From: Aureispira anguillae
GTDB lineage: Bacteria; Bacteroidota; Bacteroidia; Chitinophagales; Saprospiraceae
Direction of reading: 5' to 3'
Length of the DNA stretch: 64,000 nucleotides
NCBI RefSeq assembly: GCF_026000115.1
Contig: NZ_AP026867.1
Location: forward strand, 6,797,001 to 6,861,000
This document shows positions 28,301 through 38,094 of the stretch, in pieces. Each line of letters opens with the position of its first letter. Within the stretch, counting starts at the first letter, position 1. The notes under the pieces are model-generated. The model was not told the origin of the DNA and ran no database searches. It saw only the letters and a list, made by a program, of their open reading frames with translations. Made by a program: the position numbers and the translations under genes.

Positions 28301-29278
28301 ATGAAATTTAAAATGCCAATATCTATTTCAGATATAGGAGAATTAATAGGAGCAAAGATTATAGGAAATAGTGACATTAAAGTTACTTATTTGAGTGAAA
28401 TTCATAAGGTAGAAGAAGGGAGTTTGATGTTTGTGGATAATGAAAAATATTATAGCCAAGCAATCTATTCTACAGCAACGGCAATTATCATAGACAAAGA
28501 GGTAGACTGTCCAGAGGGAAAAGCCTTATTGATTGTTGACAAACCTTTTGAAGCATACAATCAATTAGCTTTACATTTTAACCCCTTTGTTGCCATTCAA
28601 TCCAACATCAGCCCCACTGCAATTATTGGAGAAAATACAATCTTAGAACCAGGGGTCGTTGTCGGAAATCATGTGACAATTGGAGATAATTGCTTGATTC
28701 GAGCAAATACCGTGCTTTTAGACAATACTAAAATTGGTAACCATGTAATCATTCATGCCAATTCATCAATTGGAAATGATGCCTTTTACATGAATAAAAA
28801 AGCAGATCAATCCTATCAACGTTGGCACTCCATTGGACGGGTAATCATTGAAGACAATGTAGAAATTGGAGCAAGTTGTACGATTGATAAAGGTGTTTCT
28901 GGCGATACCGTAATTGGAGAAGGAACCAAAATTGATAATTTAGTACATGTCGGACATGGGGTACGAATTGGAAAACATTGTTTGTTAGCTGCTCAGGTTG
29001 GCATTGCTGGCAAAACAATTATTCAAGATTATGTAACCATCTATGGACAAGTGGGAATTTCTAAGTCATTAGTTGTTGGGGAGGGAGCTACCATCTTGGC
29101 GAAAGCTGGAGTACCTAAATCTATTCCTGGTGGCGATAAAGAATATGTTGGGATTCCTGCTGGTGAATCTAGAGCTAAATTTAGAGAAATGGCTGCCTTG
29201 CGTCAATTGCCCGAAATTGTCAAGAAAGTAAATGAAATATATACCGCACTATTTAAAAATAAGAAAAAAGATAGCTAG
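28301..29278 (+). CDS. lpxD: UDP-3-O-acylglucosamine N-acyltransferase
   Basis: LpxD adds the second acyl chain in lipid A synthesis. The protein is 325 aa. The N-terminal uridine-binding domain (residues ~1-100) contains SLMFVDNEKYY. It is followed by left-handed beta-helix hexapeptide repeats (TAIIGENTILEPGVVVGNHV onward) with HVGHGVRIGKHCLLAAQVG, which carries the catalytic His region. A C-terminal helix (ALRQLPEIVKKVNEIYTALF) follows. It stands alone here, whereas lpxD is often part of an lpx/fab cluster; divergent fabG is the only lipid neighbour. Confidence 0.92.
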   Translation: MKFKMPISISDIGELIGAKIIGNSDIKVTYLSEIHKVEEGSLMFVDNEKYYSQAIYSTATAIIIDKEVDCPEGKALLIVDKPFEAYNQLALHFNPFVAIQSNISPTAIIGENTILEPGVVVGNHVTIGDNCLIRANTVLLDNTKIGNHVIIHANSSIGNDAFYMNKKADQSYQRWHSIGRVIIEDNVEIGASCTIDKGVSGDTVIGEGTKIDNLVHVGHGVRIGKHCLLAAQVGIAGKTIIQDYVTIYGQVGISKSLVVGEGATILAKAGVPKSIPGGDKEYVGIPAGESRAKFREMAALRQLPEIVKKVNEIYTALFKNKKKDS

Positions 29279-29542
29279 AAATTGTTCCTTTACTTAAGTG
29301 AGCATGAAAAAGTATTCCTAGATTGTGTTAAGATAAATACAAACTCTCATAGAATCGGTATTATTGCGAACTGCGCAGCACTCATGAAATAATGTCCAAT
29401 ACCTTACAACCAATACAATCTTTTTGGTGCAGGACAAGCGGTTTAGATGCTTACTGTCTTTATTTTTTGTTCTAAACTTTTGTCCTGTACGTAGAATATT
29501 CTTACTTTATAGATTATTCTTTGCTTTCCTTCTTTTTAGTAT

Positions 29543-29728
29543 TTCGTGGGAAAATCGCATTAGGTTGATTATTAGGAAGATAGAATTAAATTGTTCAAGA
29601 TTTTAAAATACTGATAATTAACCTGATGTACGAACGATAGTGAGCTGCGTCAGCTTGCAGCTAAAAGCTGCAAAGGAAAGGCACTGATTTTTTGTCTTTT
29701 TTGCCAAAAAAGCAAAAAAATCCACGAA
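29543..29728. repeat. Palindromic intergenic element, copy C (TIR TTCGTGG)
   Basis: Ends TTCGTGG (29543-29549) and CCACGAA (29722-29728). The block CGATAGTGAGCTGCGTCAGC through GCAGCTAAAAGCTGC to AAAGGCACTG is nearly the same as in copy A, and AAAATCGCATTAGRTTGATTAT is shared as well. The AAACTATCTCATGAG block is missing, so this copy is a shorter variant. Confidence 0.7.
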
Positions 29729-29821
29729 CTGTTACTTCTTTTACAAAAGAAGAGAAATTGTAGTTTGCCCTTCCCAAAATACTGGCAAAGAATTTGGAAT
29801 ACCCTAACCATTGTAGAATCC

Positions 29822-29990
29822 TTAGAGCATGTTTGAATTTTATATTGTTCAAAACCAGTGATTTTTGCGGGACTGTTTAGTCACTAACAAAGTGTTTTTT
29901 GTCTAGCAAGGCTATCAAGCTGAAAAAGCGATAGACAGAATCAAAACCAATCGTTTGTAGTTTCAAGATAAAATTTAAAATGTACTCTTA
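29822..29990. mobile_element. MITE-like or IS-relic element with imperfect ~25-bp TIRs
   Basis: The left end TTAGAGCATGTTTGAATTTT... (29822-29847) and the right end, read in reverse complement, TAAGAGTACATTTTAAATTTT... (29990-29964) match with few differences. A short frame near the right end (29898-29956) reads QGYQAEKAIDRIKTNRL then stop, like a transposase C-terminal remnant. The remaining parts of the 741-bp gap (29279-30019) hold copy C of the palindromic family and no gene. Confidence 0.45.
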
Positions 29991-30019
29991 TATTTATTTA
30001 ATTACTAAAATCAATTCGA

Positions 30020-30517
30020 ATGAAACGTATTGCTCATCTTTTTAGTATAGTAGCTATTGGTTGCATGTTATTAATGTCTTCTAATCTTTCTGCTCAAACC
30101 TCAGTCAATGGAAAAGATTGTATTGGTATTTGGAAAACCGTAGATGATGAATCAGGGCGAACCAAATCTCATGTCCAAGTTTTTAAAGTAGGGGATAAGT
30201 ATCACGCAAAAATTGTTAAATTATTGGACCCCAAATCTCTAGAAGATAGTGGAGAGGAGCGTTTTGAAGATATAAAATGTACTAAATGTCCTGCTGACCA
30301 TGGCAAAGATAAACCCTTATATGGTTTAGAAATTATTTGGGGAATGGAAAAATCTTCAGATAAATGGAAAGGTGGCAGCATCATGGACCCTAAAAAAGGA
30401 AAAGTTTATACTTGTACTATGTGGATGGATGAATCCGATAGCTCAGGAAATCAACTTTCTGTTCGTGGCTGGGTTGGCTTTTTCTACCGTACGCAAACTT
30501 GGTATCGAGTAAAATAA
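30020..30517 (+). CDS. DUF2147 secreted protein
   Basis: The protein is 165 aa with a signal peptide (~25 residues, ending NLSAQ). The mature part fits DUF2147: IGIWKTVDDESGRTKSHVQVF at the start, CTKCPADHGKDKPLYGL with a paired-Cys CxxC, and the closing LSVRGWVGFFYRTQTWYRV. It is periplasmic or surface-located by inference; the family is a small beta-barrel-like fold of unknown ligand. It has its own terminator. Confidence 0.88.
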   Translation: MKRIAHLFSIVAIGCMLLMSSNLSAQTSVNGKDCIGIWKTVDDESGRTKSHVQVFKVGDKYHAKIVKLLDPKSLEDSGEERFEDIKCTKCPADHGKDKPLYGLEIIWGMEKSSDKWKGGSIMDPKKGKVYTCTMWMDESDSSGNQLSVRGWVGFFYRTQTWYRVK

Positions 30518-30540
30518 ATATTCGAGCAATAATATAATAC

Positions 30541-30580
30541 AGAGGTGCTGCTATAACAGATAGTAGTACCTCTTTTTTTG
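30541..30580 (+). terminator. Terminator of the DUF2147 gene
   Basis: AGAGGTgCTgCTA (from 30541) pairs imperfectly with TAGtAGtACCTCT (to 30573), followed by a T7 run. Confidence 0.75.
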
Positions 30581-30587
30581 TTTAGTA

Positions 30588-31208
30588 TTATTGGTATTCA
30601 GAGAATAATAACCTGAATTTTCCATTGTTGGCTGTTTGAGAGACAGTACCTCTTGAAAGGACAAAATCAAAACGACCTGATATAGTAAATACTTTTTCGC
30701 CAGAGCCTAGAGTTGAATGGTAATAAACAGAATCAATTTGTACAAAACTACTAGAAGAATCATTGTAAATGCGCTCTGTAAATAAATCATTTTCTGTGGG
30801 ACCTGCTGAGTGGTAAATGTGCATAGTGGCACAAGTTTGATAAGGGTTCATAGGATGTTTTATAGGAAGTTGTTGACCAATTAGCCCTGTCAAATCTGCT
30901 TCTAAAATGGGGTGTTGTTCAAAATGCAAGCTGAGCAAAGCATTCATTGAGGTAGAGGAGTCTGGAACGTAGGAATCTGTCGCATAATTTTCCAGCGAAG
31001 GGCTTAAATGAGAGATGTGATAACTTGTCCCCATAAAGGCTTGTTCTGCTCCATAGCTTTGAGGGACACCATTTAAATCAAAATTAATATAGTATGGGTG
31101 TTGAGGGCTGTTGTTTAGAGGGCTGTTGTCTTTTGTACAAGCAGGGAAAATACTGGCAATAAAAACTAAGATCACCAATGAAAAAAAGTATTTGTTCGGC
31201 ATTAGCAT
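30588..31208 (-). CDS. Hypothetical lipoprotein
   Basis: The protein is 206 aa. The lipoprotein signal has a hydrophobic stretch and lipobox FPAC (Cys ~residue 24), followed by TKDNSP. Position 31202 is an alternative Met start two codons in. The mature domain is rich in beta-strand-like segments (YINFDLNGVPQSY, EKVFTISGRFDFVL) and resembles the small Bacteroidota lipoproteins annotated as DUF6252-like, though I cannot confirm this. It is anchored to the periplasmic or outer membrane face. Confidence 0.75.
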   Translation of the reverse strand: MLMPNKYFFSLVILVFIASIFPACTKDNSPLNNSPQHPYYINFDLNGVPQSYGAEQAFMGTSYHISHLSPSLENYATDSYVPDSSTSMNALLSLHFEQHPILEADLTGLIGQQLPIKHPMNPYQTCATMHIYHSAGPTENDLFTERIYNDSSSSFVQIDSVYYHSTLGSGEKVFTISGRFDFVLSRGTVSQTANNGKFRLLFSEYQ

Positions 31209-31322
31209 TTGGTTTTAAGGTTTAGTAATAAAAATAACAACTAAAAATACATTTATAATTTAGAACGATATAAATGACTACTGGGCTTTAACAAATTAAA
31301 AAACATTAACGATAAAGGACAT

Positions 31323-31361
31323 AAAAAAAAGCTGCTCATAACAATGGGTTATGAACAGCTT
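31323..31361 (-). terminator. Terminator of sucB
   Basis: AAGCTGcTCATAAC (31329-31342) and GTTATGAaCAGCTT (31348-31361). On the minus strand it is followed by T8 (31330-31323). It lies 25 nt after the sucB stop. Confidence 0.8.
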
Positions 31362-31385
31362 CTAAGAGAGGGATAAAACCTCGGC

Positions 31386-32657
31386 TTATAAATCCAATAA
31401 TAAGGTAACAGGATCTTCCAACAGTTGTTTTACTTTTACTAAGAACGTAACCGAAGAGCTACCATCAATGATTCTGTGATCATAAGAGAGTGCTAGGTAC
31501 ATCATTGGACGTATTTTTACCTCACCATCAATAGCCATTGGGCGTTGTTGTATGGTATGCATTCCCAAAATAGCAGATTGAGGTTCGTTGATGATTGGTG
31601 TACTCATCATAGAACCAAATACTCCACCATTGGTAATGGTAAAGGTTCCGCCCTGCATTTCTTGAAGTGTTAAGCTTCCTTCTCGTGCTTTTTTTGCCAA
31701 GCCTTTGATAGAACCTTCAATTTCTGCAAAATTGAGTGATTCTACATTTTTGACAGGAGGAACAACCAAACCTGTTGGCGTAGAAATAGCAATCGATATA
31801 TCTACATAATCATGGTAAATAATAGATTTCCCATCTTCTCCAATTTGTGCATTTACAGCAGGCATTTCCATTAATACTTTGGCACAAGCTTTAGAGAACA
31901 AAGACATAAAACCAAGTTTAATACCATAGCGTTCCACAAACTTGTCTTGGTATTTTTTGCGCAGTGCCATAATTTCGGTTAAATCAACCTCATTAAAAGT
32001 GGTCAACATTGCCGTATTGTTTTTGGCAGAAACTAGACGTTTTGCAATTGTACGACGCATCCGACTCATTTTTTCGGTGCGTTTTTCTCGGCTAAAGGCA
32101 GCTATTGGAGCAGCAACAGGAGCCGCTTCTTTTTCTACTTTTTTAGGAGCAGTTGGTGCTGGTTTAGCAGGAGCTTTGGATTGGTTGTCAATTGCTTTTT
32201 GAACATCATCTTGCGTAATACGACCATCTTTGCCCGTAGCAACAATTGCATCTGCCTTTAAGTTGTGCTCATTCATTAGTTTTTGAGCCGTAGGAGAAGG
32301 GTGACCGCTAGCATAAGAATCAGATGTGGTCGATTCTGTAGTAGGCGTTTCTGTAACAGGTGTAGAACTTACAACTTCAGGGGTTGTTTCTGAGCTACTA
32401 TCGCTACCACCTCCCGAAACACTGGTATCAATTTTTGCAAATACTTCACCAATTGGAATATCATCTCCTTCTTGAGCTACCCAAATCAACTTCCCTGCTT
32501 TTTCAGCAGGAACTTCTACTGTTGCTTTGTCAGATTCAAATTCGCAAATGATTTCGTCTAATTCTACATACGCACCATCTTCTTTTATCCAAGAAGAAAG
32601 TGTAACCTCTGTGATGGACTCACCAATAACTGGTACTACGAGTTCTATGATACTCAT
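31386..32657 (-). CDS. sucB: 2-oxoglutarate dehydrogenase E2 (dihydrolipoamide succinyltransferase)
   Basis: The protein is 423 aa from ATG 32657 ([20 protein letters not shown]). Order: lipoyl domain (residues 1-77, lipoylated Lys in [11 protein letters not shown]), Ala/Pro/Thr linker, peripheral subunit-binding domain ([32 protein letters not shown]), second linker, and catalytic core with the C-terminal [17 protein letters not shown] (HxxxDG). 'VPVIGESI' and the HRIIDG ending fit SucB better than pyruvate E2. The E1 gene (sucA) is not adjacent, and lpdA is 18 kb away on the same strand. Confidence 0.92.
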   Translation of the reverse strand: MSIIELVVPVIGESITEVTLSSWIKEDGAYVELDEIICEFESDKATVEVPAEKAGKLIWVAQEGDDIPIGEVFAKIDTSVSGGGSDSSSETTPEVVSSTPVTETPTTESTTSDSYASGHPSPTAQKLMNEHNLKADAIVATGKDGRITQDDVQKAIDNQSKAPAKPAPTAPKKVEKEAAPVAAPIAAFSREKRTEKMSRMRRTIAKRLVSAKNNTAMLTTFNEVDLTEIMALRKKYQDKFVERYGIKLGFMSLFSKACAKVLMEMPAVNAQIGEDGKSIIYHDYVDISIAISTPTGLVVPPVKNVESLNFAEIEGSIKGLAKKAREGSLTLQEMQGGTFTITNGGVFGSMMSTPIINEPQSAILGMHTIQQRPMAIDGEVKIRPMMYLALSYDHRIIDGSSSVTFLVKVKQLLEDPVTLLLDL

Positions 32658-32790
32658 TTGTATAATGATAATTATAAACGCCAAACCTAATCATTGTTGT
32701 TTCAAACGATTGAGTCAACGGTTTTATTAAAAAGTATAATTTTTATAACAGTTTTTCTCAAAAGAAATAGCAAATACAAAAATGAAATAT

Positions 32791-32957
32791 TGAAGTTGTT
32801 TAAAAATGATCTTAACACCTACGATCCAACCATAGCAGCCATCGGATCGGCAGCTATTTTTAGCCCCGTAGCTTCCAGCTACGAAACAAAAAACGAGCTT
32901 TGCCCGATAACTACTAGCTTTGATCTCGAAAATCAACAACATTTTTAAACAACTTCA
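32791..32957. mobile_element. MITE-like element E, copy 1 (TIR TGAAGTTGTTTAAAAATG)
   Basis: The element is 167 bp with perfect 18-bp ends TGAAGTTGTTTAAAAATG (32791-32808) and its complement (32940-32957). The interior includes CGATCCAACCATAGCAGCC and GCCCCGTAGCTTCCAGCTAC. A second, longer copy in the opposite orientation is at 38.1 kb. Apparent frames reading SYGAKNSCRSDGCYG cross the element but are by-products of the repeat. The rest of the gap (32658-33134) holds no gene. Confidence 0.75.
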
Positions 32958-33134
32958 TTAACTACCTCTATGATATACTACAAAAATTGTCAAAAAAAGT
33001 TAGAAAAAGAAATAGAATCAAGGCATTATTTTACTTTTGTGCTAGACAAATGCATTGTTTTTTTTTCATTTGTATGATTCTAGAACCAAAAAACGAAAAT
33101 AAACGACTACAATCGAAGTCCAAATCATCGAAAA

Positions 33135-35054
33135 ATGTGCAGAATAACAGGATTTTGGGATTTAAATTATGACCATAGCTATTCCTTAGAAGAGCGATTA
33201 TTGGCCATGCGAGATAGTTTGCAACATGGCGGTCCCGATAGTGCAGGGAAGTATATAGATACTCAAAATGCTTTGGCATTGGGACATAGACGTTTGTCTA
33301 TTCTGGACTTGACGGCAGCAGGACATCAACCGATGTTTTGGAAAGAGTGGGTGATTGTCTTTAATGGAGAGGTCTATAACTTTATGGAAATTCGTCAATC
33401 ACTAGAGAAAAAAGGATTTTCGTTTGAGACAAAGACAGATACAGAGGTAATCTTAAAAGCTTTTAAGGCTTGGGGAAAAGAAATGGTGACCCGATTCAGA
33501 GGCTTTTTTGCATTTGCTATTTTTAATACAACAACTCAAAAATTGACCCTTTGTCGAGATCGAGTAGGAGTAAAACCACTATTTTGGTACTGGAAGGATG
33601 GTTTGTTTATGTTTGCTTCAGAACTAAAAGCATTTCATGAACACCCCAAATTTGACAAAACGATTAGTATTGAAGCGGTATCTTTGTATTTACAGCAAGG
33701 TTATATTCAGTATCCATATTGTATTTTTGAATATGCCCACAAGCTACCAGCAGGGGCTTATCTGGAGTTGACCCCCAAACAAAGCCCTCAAATTGAGAAG
33801 TATTGGGATGTGCAAGCGGTCTATGCCAATACAAAGATTAGTACAAAAACAGAAGCGGAACTAGAGGAAGAGTTAGAAGCAATTTTGACAGATAGTTTTG
33901 AATTGAGAATGGTTGCAGATGTTCCCGTAGGAGCCTTTTTGAGTGGTGGAATAGATTCCTCTTTGGTTACGGCATTGTTACAGAAGAAAGAAGGCAGACA
34001 GCTAAAAACGTTTACCATTGGGTTTCACGATAAAGAGTACAACGAGGCTCAACATGCCAAGGCTGTTGCTCAACATCTAGGAACCGATCATCACGAATTT
34101 TATTGCACCGAACAAGATTTTGAACAAGTAATTCCCCTGTTGCCAGATATGTATGATGAGCCTTTTGGCGATAGTTCAGGCATCCCTACCTATTTGGTCT
34201 CCAAAATGGCAAGAGAACAAGTTACGGTAAGTCTTTCTGCGGATGGTGGCGATGAGATTTTTGGTGGGTATACAAAGTATGAAATTACTCAAAACTTTTA
34301 TCCCAAAATAAAAAAGATCCCTTCTTTTATGCGTTCTATGTTGGGGAAAATGAGTGCTGGTATTGATCCGCTTTGGTTAGAGCGCAATAGCTCAAAAATT
34401 CCAATTTTAAAAAATTATAAAAACATTAGCAACAAATACCCAAAATTGGTCAATGCACTGGGGGCAAAAGATCAGTTGGATTTTTTTAATATTTCCTCCA
34501 CTTATATTGCACAAAAAGATTTATTGCGTTTGTTACCAACGTATCGCAAGCGTTATGAAACTCGTCAAATAATTGAACAAGATCGTTTGATTTCCTACCT
34601 TGGTATGGTTGATATAGATACCTATTTGGAAGGCGATATTATGACAAAAGTAGATCGTGCAACCATGGCAGTAGCATTAGAGGGACGAGATCCGTTTTTG
34701 GATCATAAAATTATTGAATTTGCGATGCAATTGCCCGATTCCTTGAAGATTAGAGGAGTGGATACTAAATATTTGCTAAGAAAAATTTTATATAAATACG
34801 TCCCTAAAAATTTAATAGAACGACCCAAACAAGGCTTTTCAATCCCTGTTCAAAAATGGTTAATGAATCATCTAAAGGAGCAGCTCTTGGTTCTAAAAAA
34901 CGATCAAGATTTCTTAGACAGTTTTCATTTAGAACAGAAGGAAATCAATCAAATTATTGATAATTTTATACATCAACAAGCGTATATCAATCCACATTTT
35001 ATTTGGTTTTTGTATACCTTACATCAATGGTATTATCGTTGGATTAAAAAATAG
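33135..35054 (+). CDS. asnB: Asparagine synthase (glutamine-hydrolysing)
   Basis: The protein is 639 aa. It starts MCRITGFW, so Cys2 is the N-terminal nucleophile of the glutaminase domain; HRRLSILDLTAAGHQPM and FNGEVYNF complete that site. The synthetase domain has the PP-loop FLSGGIDSSLVTALL and SLSADGGDEIFGGY. It belongs to the long AsnB class often found with polysaccharide genes, where some members amidate sugars or peptides rather than make asparagine. It is followed 42 nt later by a UDP-sugar epimerase gene, which supports that alternative, but the substrate is undecided. Confidence 0.88.
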   Translation: MCRITGFWDLNYDHSYSLEERLLAMRDSLQHGGPDSAGKYIDTQNALALGHRRLSILDLTAAGHQPMFWKEWVIVFNGEVYNFMEIRQSLEKKGFSFETKTDTEVILKAFKAWGKEMVTRFRGFFAFAIFNTTTQKLTLCRDRVGVKPLFWYWKDGLFMFASELKAFHEHPKFDKTISIEAVSLYLQQGYIQYPYCIFEYAHKLPAGAYLELTPKQSPQIEKYWDVQAVYANTKISTKTEAELEEELEAILTDSFELRMVADVPVGAFLSGGIDSSLVTALLQKKEGRQLKTFTIGFHDKEYNEAQHAKAVAQHLGTDHHEFYCTEQDFEQVIPLLPDMYDEPFGDSSGIPTYLVSKMAREQVTVSLSADGGDEIFGGYTKYEITQNFYPKIKKIPSFMRSMLGKMSAGIDPLWLERNSSKIPILKNYKNISNKYPKLVNALGAKDQLDFFNISSTYIAQKDLLRLLPTYRKRYETRQIIEQDRLISYLGMVDIDTYLEGDIMTKVDRATMAVALEGRDPFLDHKIIEFAMQLPDSLKIRGVDTKYLLRKILYKYVPKNLIERPKQGFSIPVQKWLMNHLKEQLLVLKNDQDFLDSFHLEQKEINQIIDNFIHQQAYINPHFIWFLYTLHQWYYRWIKK

Positions 35055-35096
35055 GAGAATTTTTACATTGATTAGAAAACAATAAACAAAAGCAGC

Positions 35097-36092
35097 ATGT
35101 ACGCAACAGCTTATCATACAACATCTTTAGAAGATAAGACAATTTTAATTACAGGAGCCGCAGGCTTTATAGGATCTAACCTTGTCGAGTATTTATTAAA
35201 ATACAAGGTTGGAAAAGTAATTGTTTTGGATAATTTTTTGACAGGTTATCGATCTAATGTAACGCCTTTTTTAGACCATCCCAATTATGAGTTTATAGAA
35301 GGAGATATAAGAGATTTGGAAGTCTGTATGAAAGCTTGCGAGGGCGTTGACATCGTTTGTCACCAAGCTGCGATGGGGTCTGTTCCTCGTTCTATAAAAG
35401 AACCCTATGCCACAACAGGACATAATGTAGATGGTTTTGTTAACATGGCATTTGCTGCCCATCAACACGGCATCAAGCGTTTTGTTTATGCTTCTTCGTC
35501 CTCTGTTTATGGCGATGAGCCCAATTTGCCTAAGGTGGAACATAGAATTGGCAAGCCACTCTCTCCTTATGCCATTACTAAACTATCCAATGAATTGTTT
35601 GCGGAGAATTTTGGACGTTTGTACGACATGGAGTTTATCGGCTTCCGTTATTTTAATGTTTTTGGTCCTCGTCAGAGTCCTAAAGGGGCTTATGCTGCTG
35701 TTATTCCATTGTTTGCAGAGGCTTGTATGAATGACAAAGAAGTCTTTATTAATGGAGATGGAGGACAAACACGTGATTTTACATTTGTTGAAAATGTGGT
35801 TCAGATTAATATTAAGGCAATGTTGACCAACAATCCAGAAGCAGTTAACCAAGTCTATAATGTTGGATGTGGCGGGCGTTATACCGTTCAAGAATTATTT
35901 GAAGGGGTTCGAGAAGCGGCTGGCGTACCCGAAAAAGAGGCCATTCACCGTGCGCCAAGAGCTGGGGATATTCGGGATTCTCAAGCAGATATTTCTAAAG
36001 CTAGGAAATTGTTGGGCTATGATCCTCAATTTGATTTTAAAGAAGGCTTAAAAATCACAGTAGACTATTTTAAGGATTTGGTATTGGGTTAA
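35097..36092 (+). CDS. UDP-N-acetylhexosamine C4-epimerase-like (WbpP/TviC type)
   Basis: The protein is 331 aa in the extended SDR family. NAD-binding ITGAAGFIGS (residues ~18-27), acceptor loop VLDNFLTGYRSNV, AAMGSVPRSIKEP (a stretch typical of WbpP/TviC C4-epimerases), catalytic SSSSVYGD and YAITK (Tyr-x3-Lys), and FNVFGPRQSPKGAYAAVIP are all present. It should interconvert UDP-GlcNAc/GalNAc or their uronates for surface glycan synthesis. It is encoded just after asnB and probably co-transcribed. Confidence 0.85.
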   Translation: MYATAYHTTSLEDKTILITGAAGFIGSNLVEYLLKYKVGKVIVLDNFLTGYRSNVTPFLDHPNYEFIEGDIRDLEVCMKACEGVDIVCHQAAMGSVPRSIKEPYATTGHNVDGFVNMAFAAHQHGIKRFVYASSSSVYGDEPNLPKVEHRIGKPLSPYAITKLSNELFAENFGRLYDMEFIGFRYFNVFGPRQSPKGAYAAVIPLFAEACMNDKEVFINGDGGQTRDFTFVENVVQINIKAMLTNNPEAVNQVYNVGCGGRYTVQELFEGVREAAGVPEKEAIHRAPRAGDIRDSQADISKARKLLGYDPQFDFKEGLKITVDYFKDLVLG

Positions 36093-36111
36093 ACTTAAAA
36101 AAGATGTTATT

Positions 36112-36285
36112 TTAGGCTGCTCTTTTTACCCATGAATCGATTGGTCTAGCATACGTTTGGTCAAAAAAAGAAAGCATCTCTTTAGGAAGGTAGTCTGGAA
36201 TCTGAAAGATTCCAATAAGATTATTATTGCTAAGTGGGATTATAGGAAAGGTATTAAAGAGTTTTTGTTTTAACTTTTTAACCTC
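36112..36285 (-). pseudogene. Possible C-terminal gene remnant on the minus strand
   Basis: Read on the minus strand, the gap after the epimerase gene encodes an uninterrupted coding-like tail: LIGIFQIPDYLPKEMLSFF then DQTYARPIDSWVKRAA and a stop (TAA at 36114-36112). Upstream it reads VKKLKQKLFNTFPIIPLSNN and then runs into the signal-peptide region of the next plus-strand gene. There is no usable start codon. Trp, Pro and Asp content looks protein-like, but this could be chance in a short AT-rich gap. Confidence 0.35.
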
Positions 36286-36301
36286 TTTTAAATATCCACT
36301 T

Positions 36302-38068
36302 ATGCGTATTTTATGTATTGTATCTATCTTAATAATCTATTGCCAAAATATCCAAGCTCAAATACTGCCTCAAAGTCGTAGCGTAGACTGGACGTTAGCT
36401 GGTCTTCGTTCCGATACCTTAACAGGATTAACGGTTTTTGACATGCAAACATTAGGGGCAGTAGGAGATGGTCTTAGTCCTAATGATGCGGTAATTAGCA
36501 ACTTTTTAGCGACTTATTTTGGTGCAGGAGCAATTTTAGAATTCCCAAGCGGGCAATTTTTATTTAATAACAGCATCACCTTACCCTCTAACTTTATCAT
36601 TAGAGGACAAGGGGCAGATAGCACCACTTTTTTGATGGATTTAGGAGGGAGTGGTCATGCTATTTCTGTACAAGGAACCATAAGTTCTGATACGTCAAGG
36701 CTTATTCAAACAGTAACAAAAGGGAGCCGCCAATTGGTGGTGTGGAATGCAGGTAGTTTAGGGGCAGGCGATTGGCTTCAATTGAAACAAAACGATAGCG
36801 ATTGGATTACTTCCAGTTGGGCAGAACTCCAAACAGGGCAGGTCGTTCAAATAGATAGCCTAGCAGGAGATACGCTCTGGTTGGTTTCTCCTTTGAGAAT
36901 GGATTATGATACCACTTGTCAGGCTTATTTTCAAAAAATCAATCCACAAAAAAACATAGGGATAGAATGCCTGAAAATCAAACGAATTGATGATACGGCA
37001 CCACAGCAAGGTTGCAATGTTTTGTTTAAATATGCTGTGAATTGTTGGGTAAGAGGAATTGAGTCAGAGAACTGCACTTTTTCGCATATAAAAGGCGAAC
37101 AATCGTCTAATTTATACATTGCAGAATCTTATTTTCATCATGGTTTTAACTATGGAGGTGGAGGTCGTGCCTATGGGGTTGTTTTTCAACATGCAACAGG
37201 AGAATGCCTAGCAGAGAACAATATTTTTGAACATTTAAGGCATTCTATGCTATTGCAAGCAGGAGCAAATGGAAATGTGTTTGCTTATAATTACTCCTTA
37301 GATCCATATTGGTCTACTTCACCCAATAACTCCGCTGGAGATATGGTTTTGCACGGCAATTATGTTTATGCCAACTTGTTTGAACACAATGTTTGTAGAA
37401 ATATTGTGATTGACAATTCCCATGGTCCGAATGGTCCGCACAATACATTTTTTAGAAATAGGGCAGAAGGCTTTGGTATTTTTTTTAGTGCAAGTAATTC
37501 CCCCGATCAAAATTTTTTGGGCAACGATATAACAAATACAGCTTTTCCCTACAGTCTTGTAAATTATACGATTCAGGGATCGGGGCATTTTGTTTATGGG
37601 AACAATGATAAGGGAAGCATCAAACCAGCGGGGACACAAACGTTGGGCGATTTTAGTTATGCTTATACTAGTCAGCCTAGCTTTGTTCCCAATCACCAAT
37701 GGGCAAAAATAGGAACGCCTAATGTACCTGGGGCTAGCGGAATTCCTGCCTTGGATCGTTATACCAGTCAGCTTATTTTTGATGGCGTTTGCACCTCAAG
37801 CCCTCCAACACCAATTAAAAAAATAGTGCAATCAAATGCCGATCGTATTTATCCTAATCCTACCAGTAGTATTTTTAATATAGAGAGTCAAAAGAAGATA
37901 GAGAATGTGTATATTTGCAACGAATTAGGACAACTTGTGAAAGTTCAAGCGCTAAAAGGGCGGTTTGGAAGCATTAAACTAGAAGGATTGAAGGCAGCAG
38001 TTTACTTTATAAAAATAAAATATGAGGATGCTAGTTGCTCGATTCATAAAGTAATAAAAATAGACTAA
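36302..38068 (+). CDS. T9SS-sorted pectate-lyase-like beta-helix protein
   Basis: The protein is 588 aa from ATG 36302, which directly precedes a signal peptide (MRILCIVSILIIYCQNIQAQ); the 25 codons open upstream would spoil it. The fold start is the Pectate_lyase_3 type: FDMQTLGAVGDGLSPNDAVI and LEFPSGQFLFNNSITLPSNF. Parallel beta-helix coils follow (about residues 200-440, many N and H). The C-terminal sorting domain is IYPNPTSSIFNIESQKK...VHKVIKID-like, type A. It is a likely secreted polysaccharide-binding or -cleaving protein; catalytic residues are not identifiable. Confidence 0.85.
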   Translation: MRILCIVSILIIYCQNIQAQILPQSRSVDWTLAGLRSDTLTGLTVFDMQTLGAVGDGLSPNDAVISNFLATYFGAGAILEFPSGQFLFNNSITLPSNFIIRGQGADSTTFLMDLGGSGHAISVQGTISSDTSRLIQTVTKGSRQLVVWNAGSLGAGDWLQLKQNDSDWITSSWAELQTGQVVQIDSLAGDTLWLVSPLRMDYDTTCQAYFQKINPQKNIGIECLKIKRIDDTAPQQGCNVLFKYAVNCWVRGIESENCTFSHIKGEQSSNLYIAESYFHHGFNYGGGGRAYGVVFQHATGECLAENNIFEHLRHSMLLQAGANGNVFAYNYSLDPYWSTSPNNSAGDMVLHGNYVYANLFEHNVCRNIVIDNSHGPNGPHNTFFRNRAEGFGIFFSASNSPDQNFLGNDITNTAFPYSLVNYTIQGSGHFVYGNNDKGSIKPAGTQTLGDFSYAYTSQPSFVPNHQWAKIGTPNVPGASGIPALDRYTSQLIFDGVCTSSPPTPIKKIVQSNADRIYPNPTSSIFNIESQKKIENVYICNELGQLVKVQALKGRFGSIKLEGLKAAVYFIKIKYEDASCSIHKVIKID

Positions 38069-38094
38069 TCATTTTATGGATTATTTCCTTTTAC

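Noticed and set aside
29424-29606. 60-codon frame between lpxD and the palindromic element
   Set aside because: Phe/Leu-rich translation of AT-rich DNA overlapping repeat copy C; no recognisable domain or start context.
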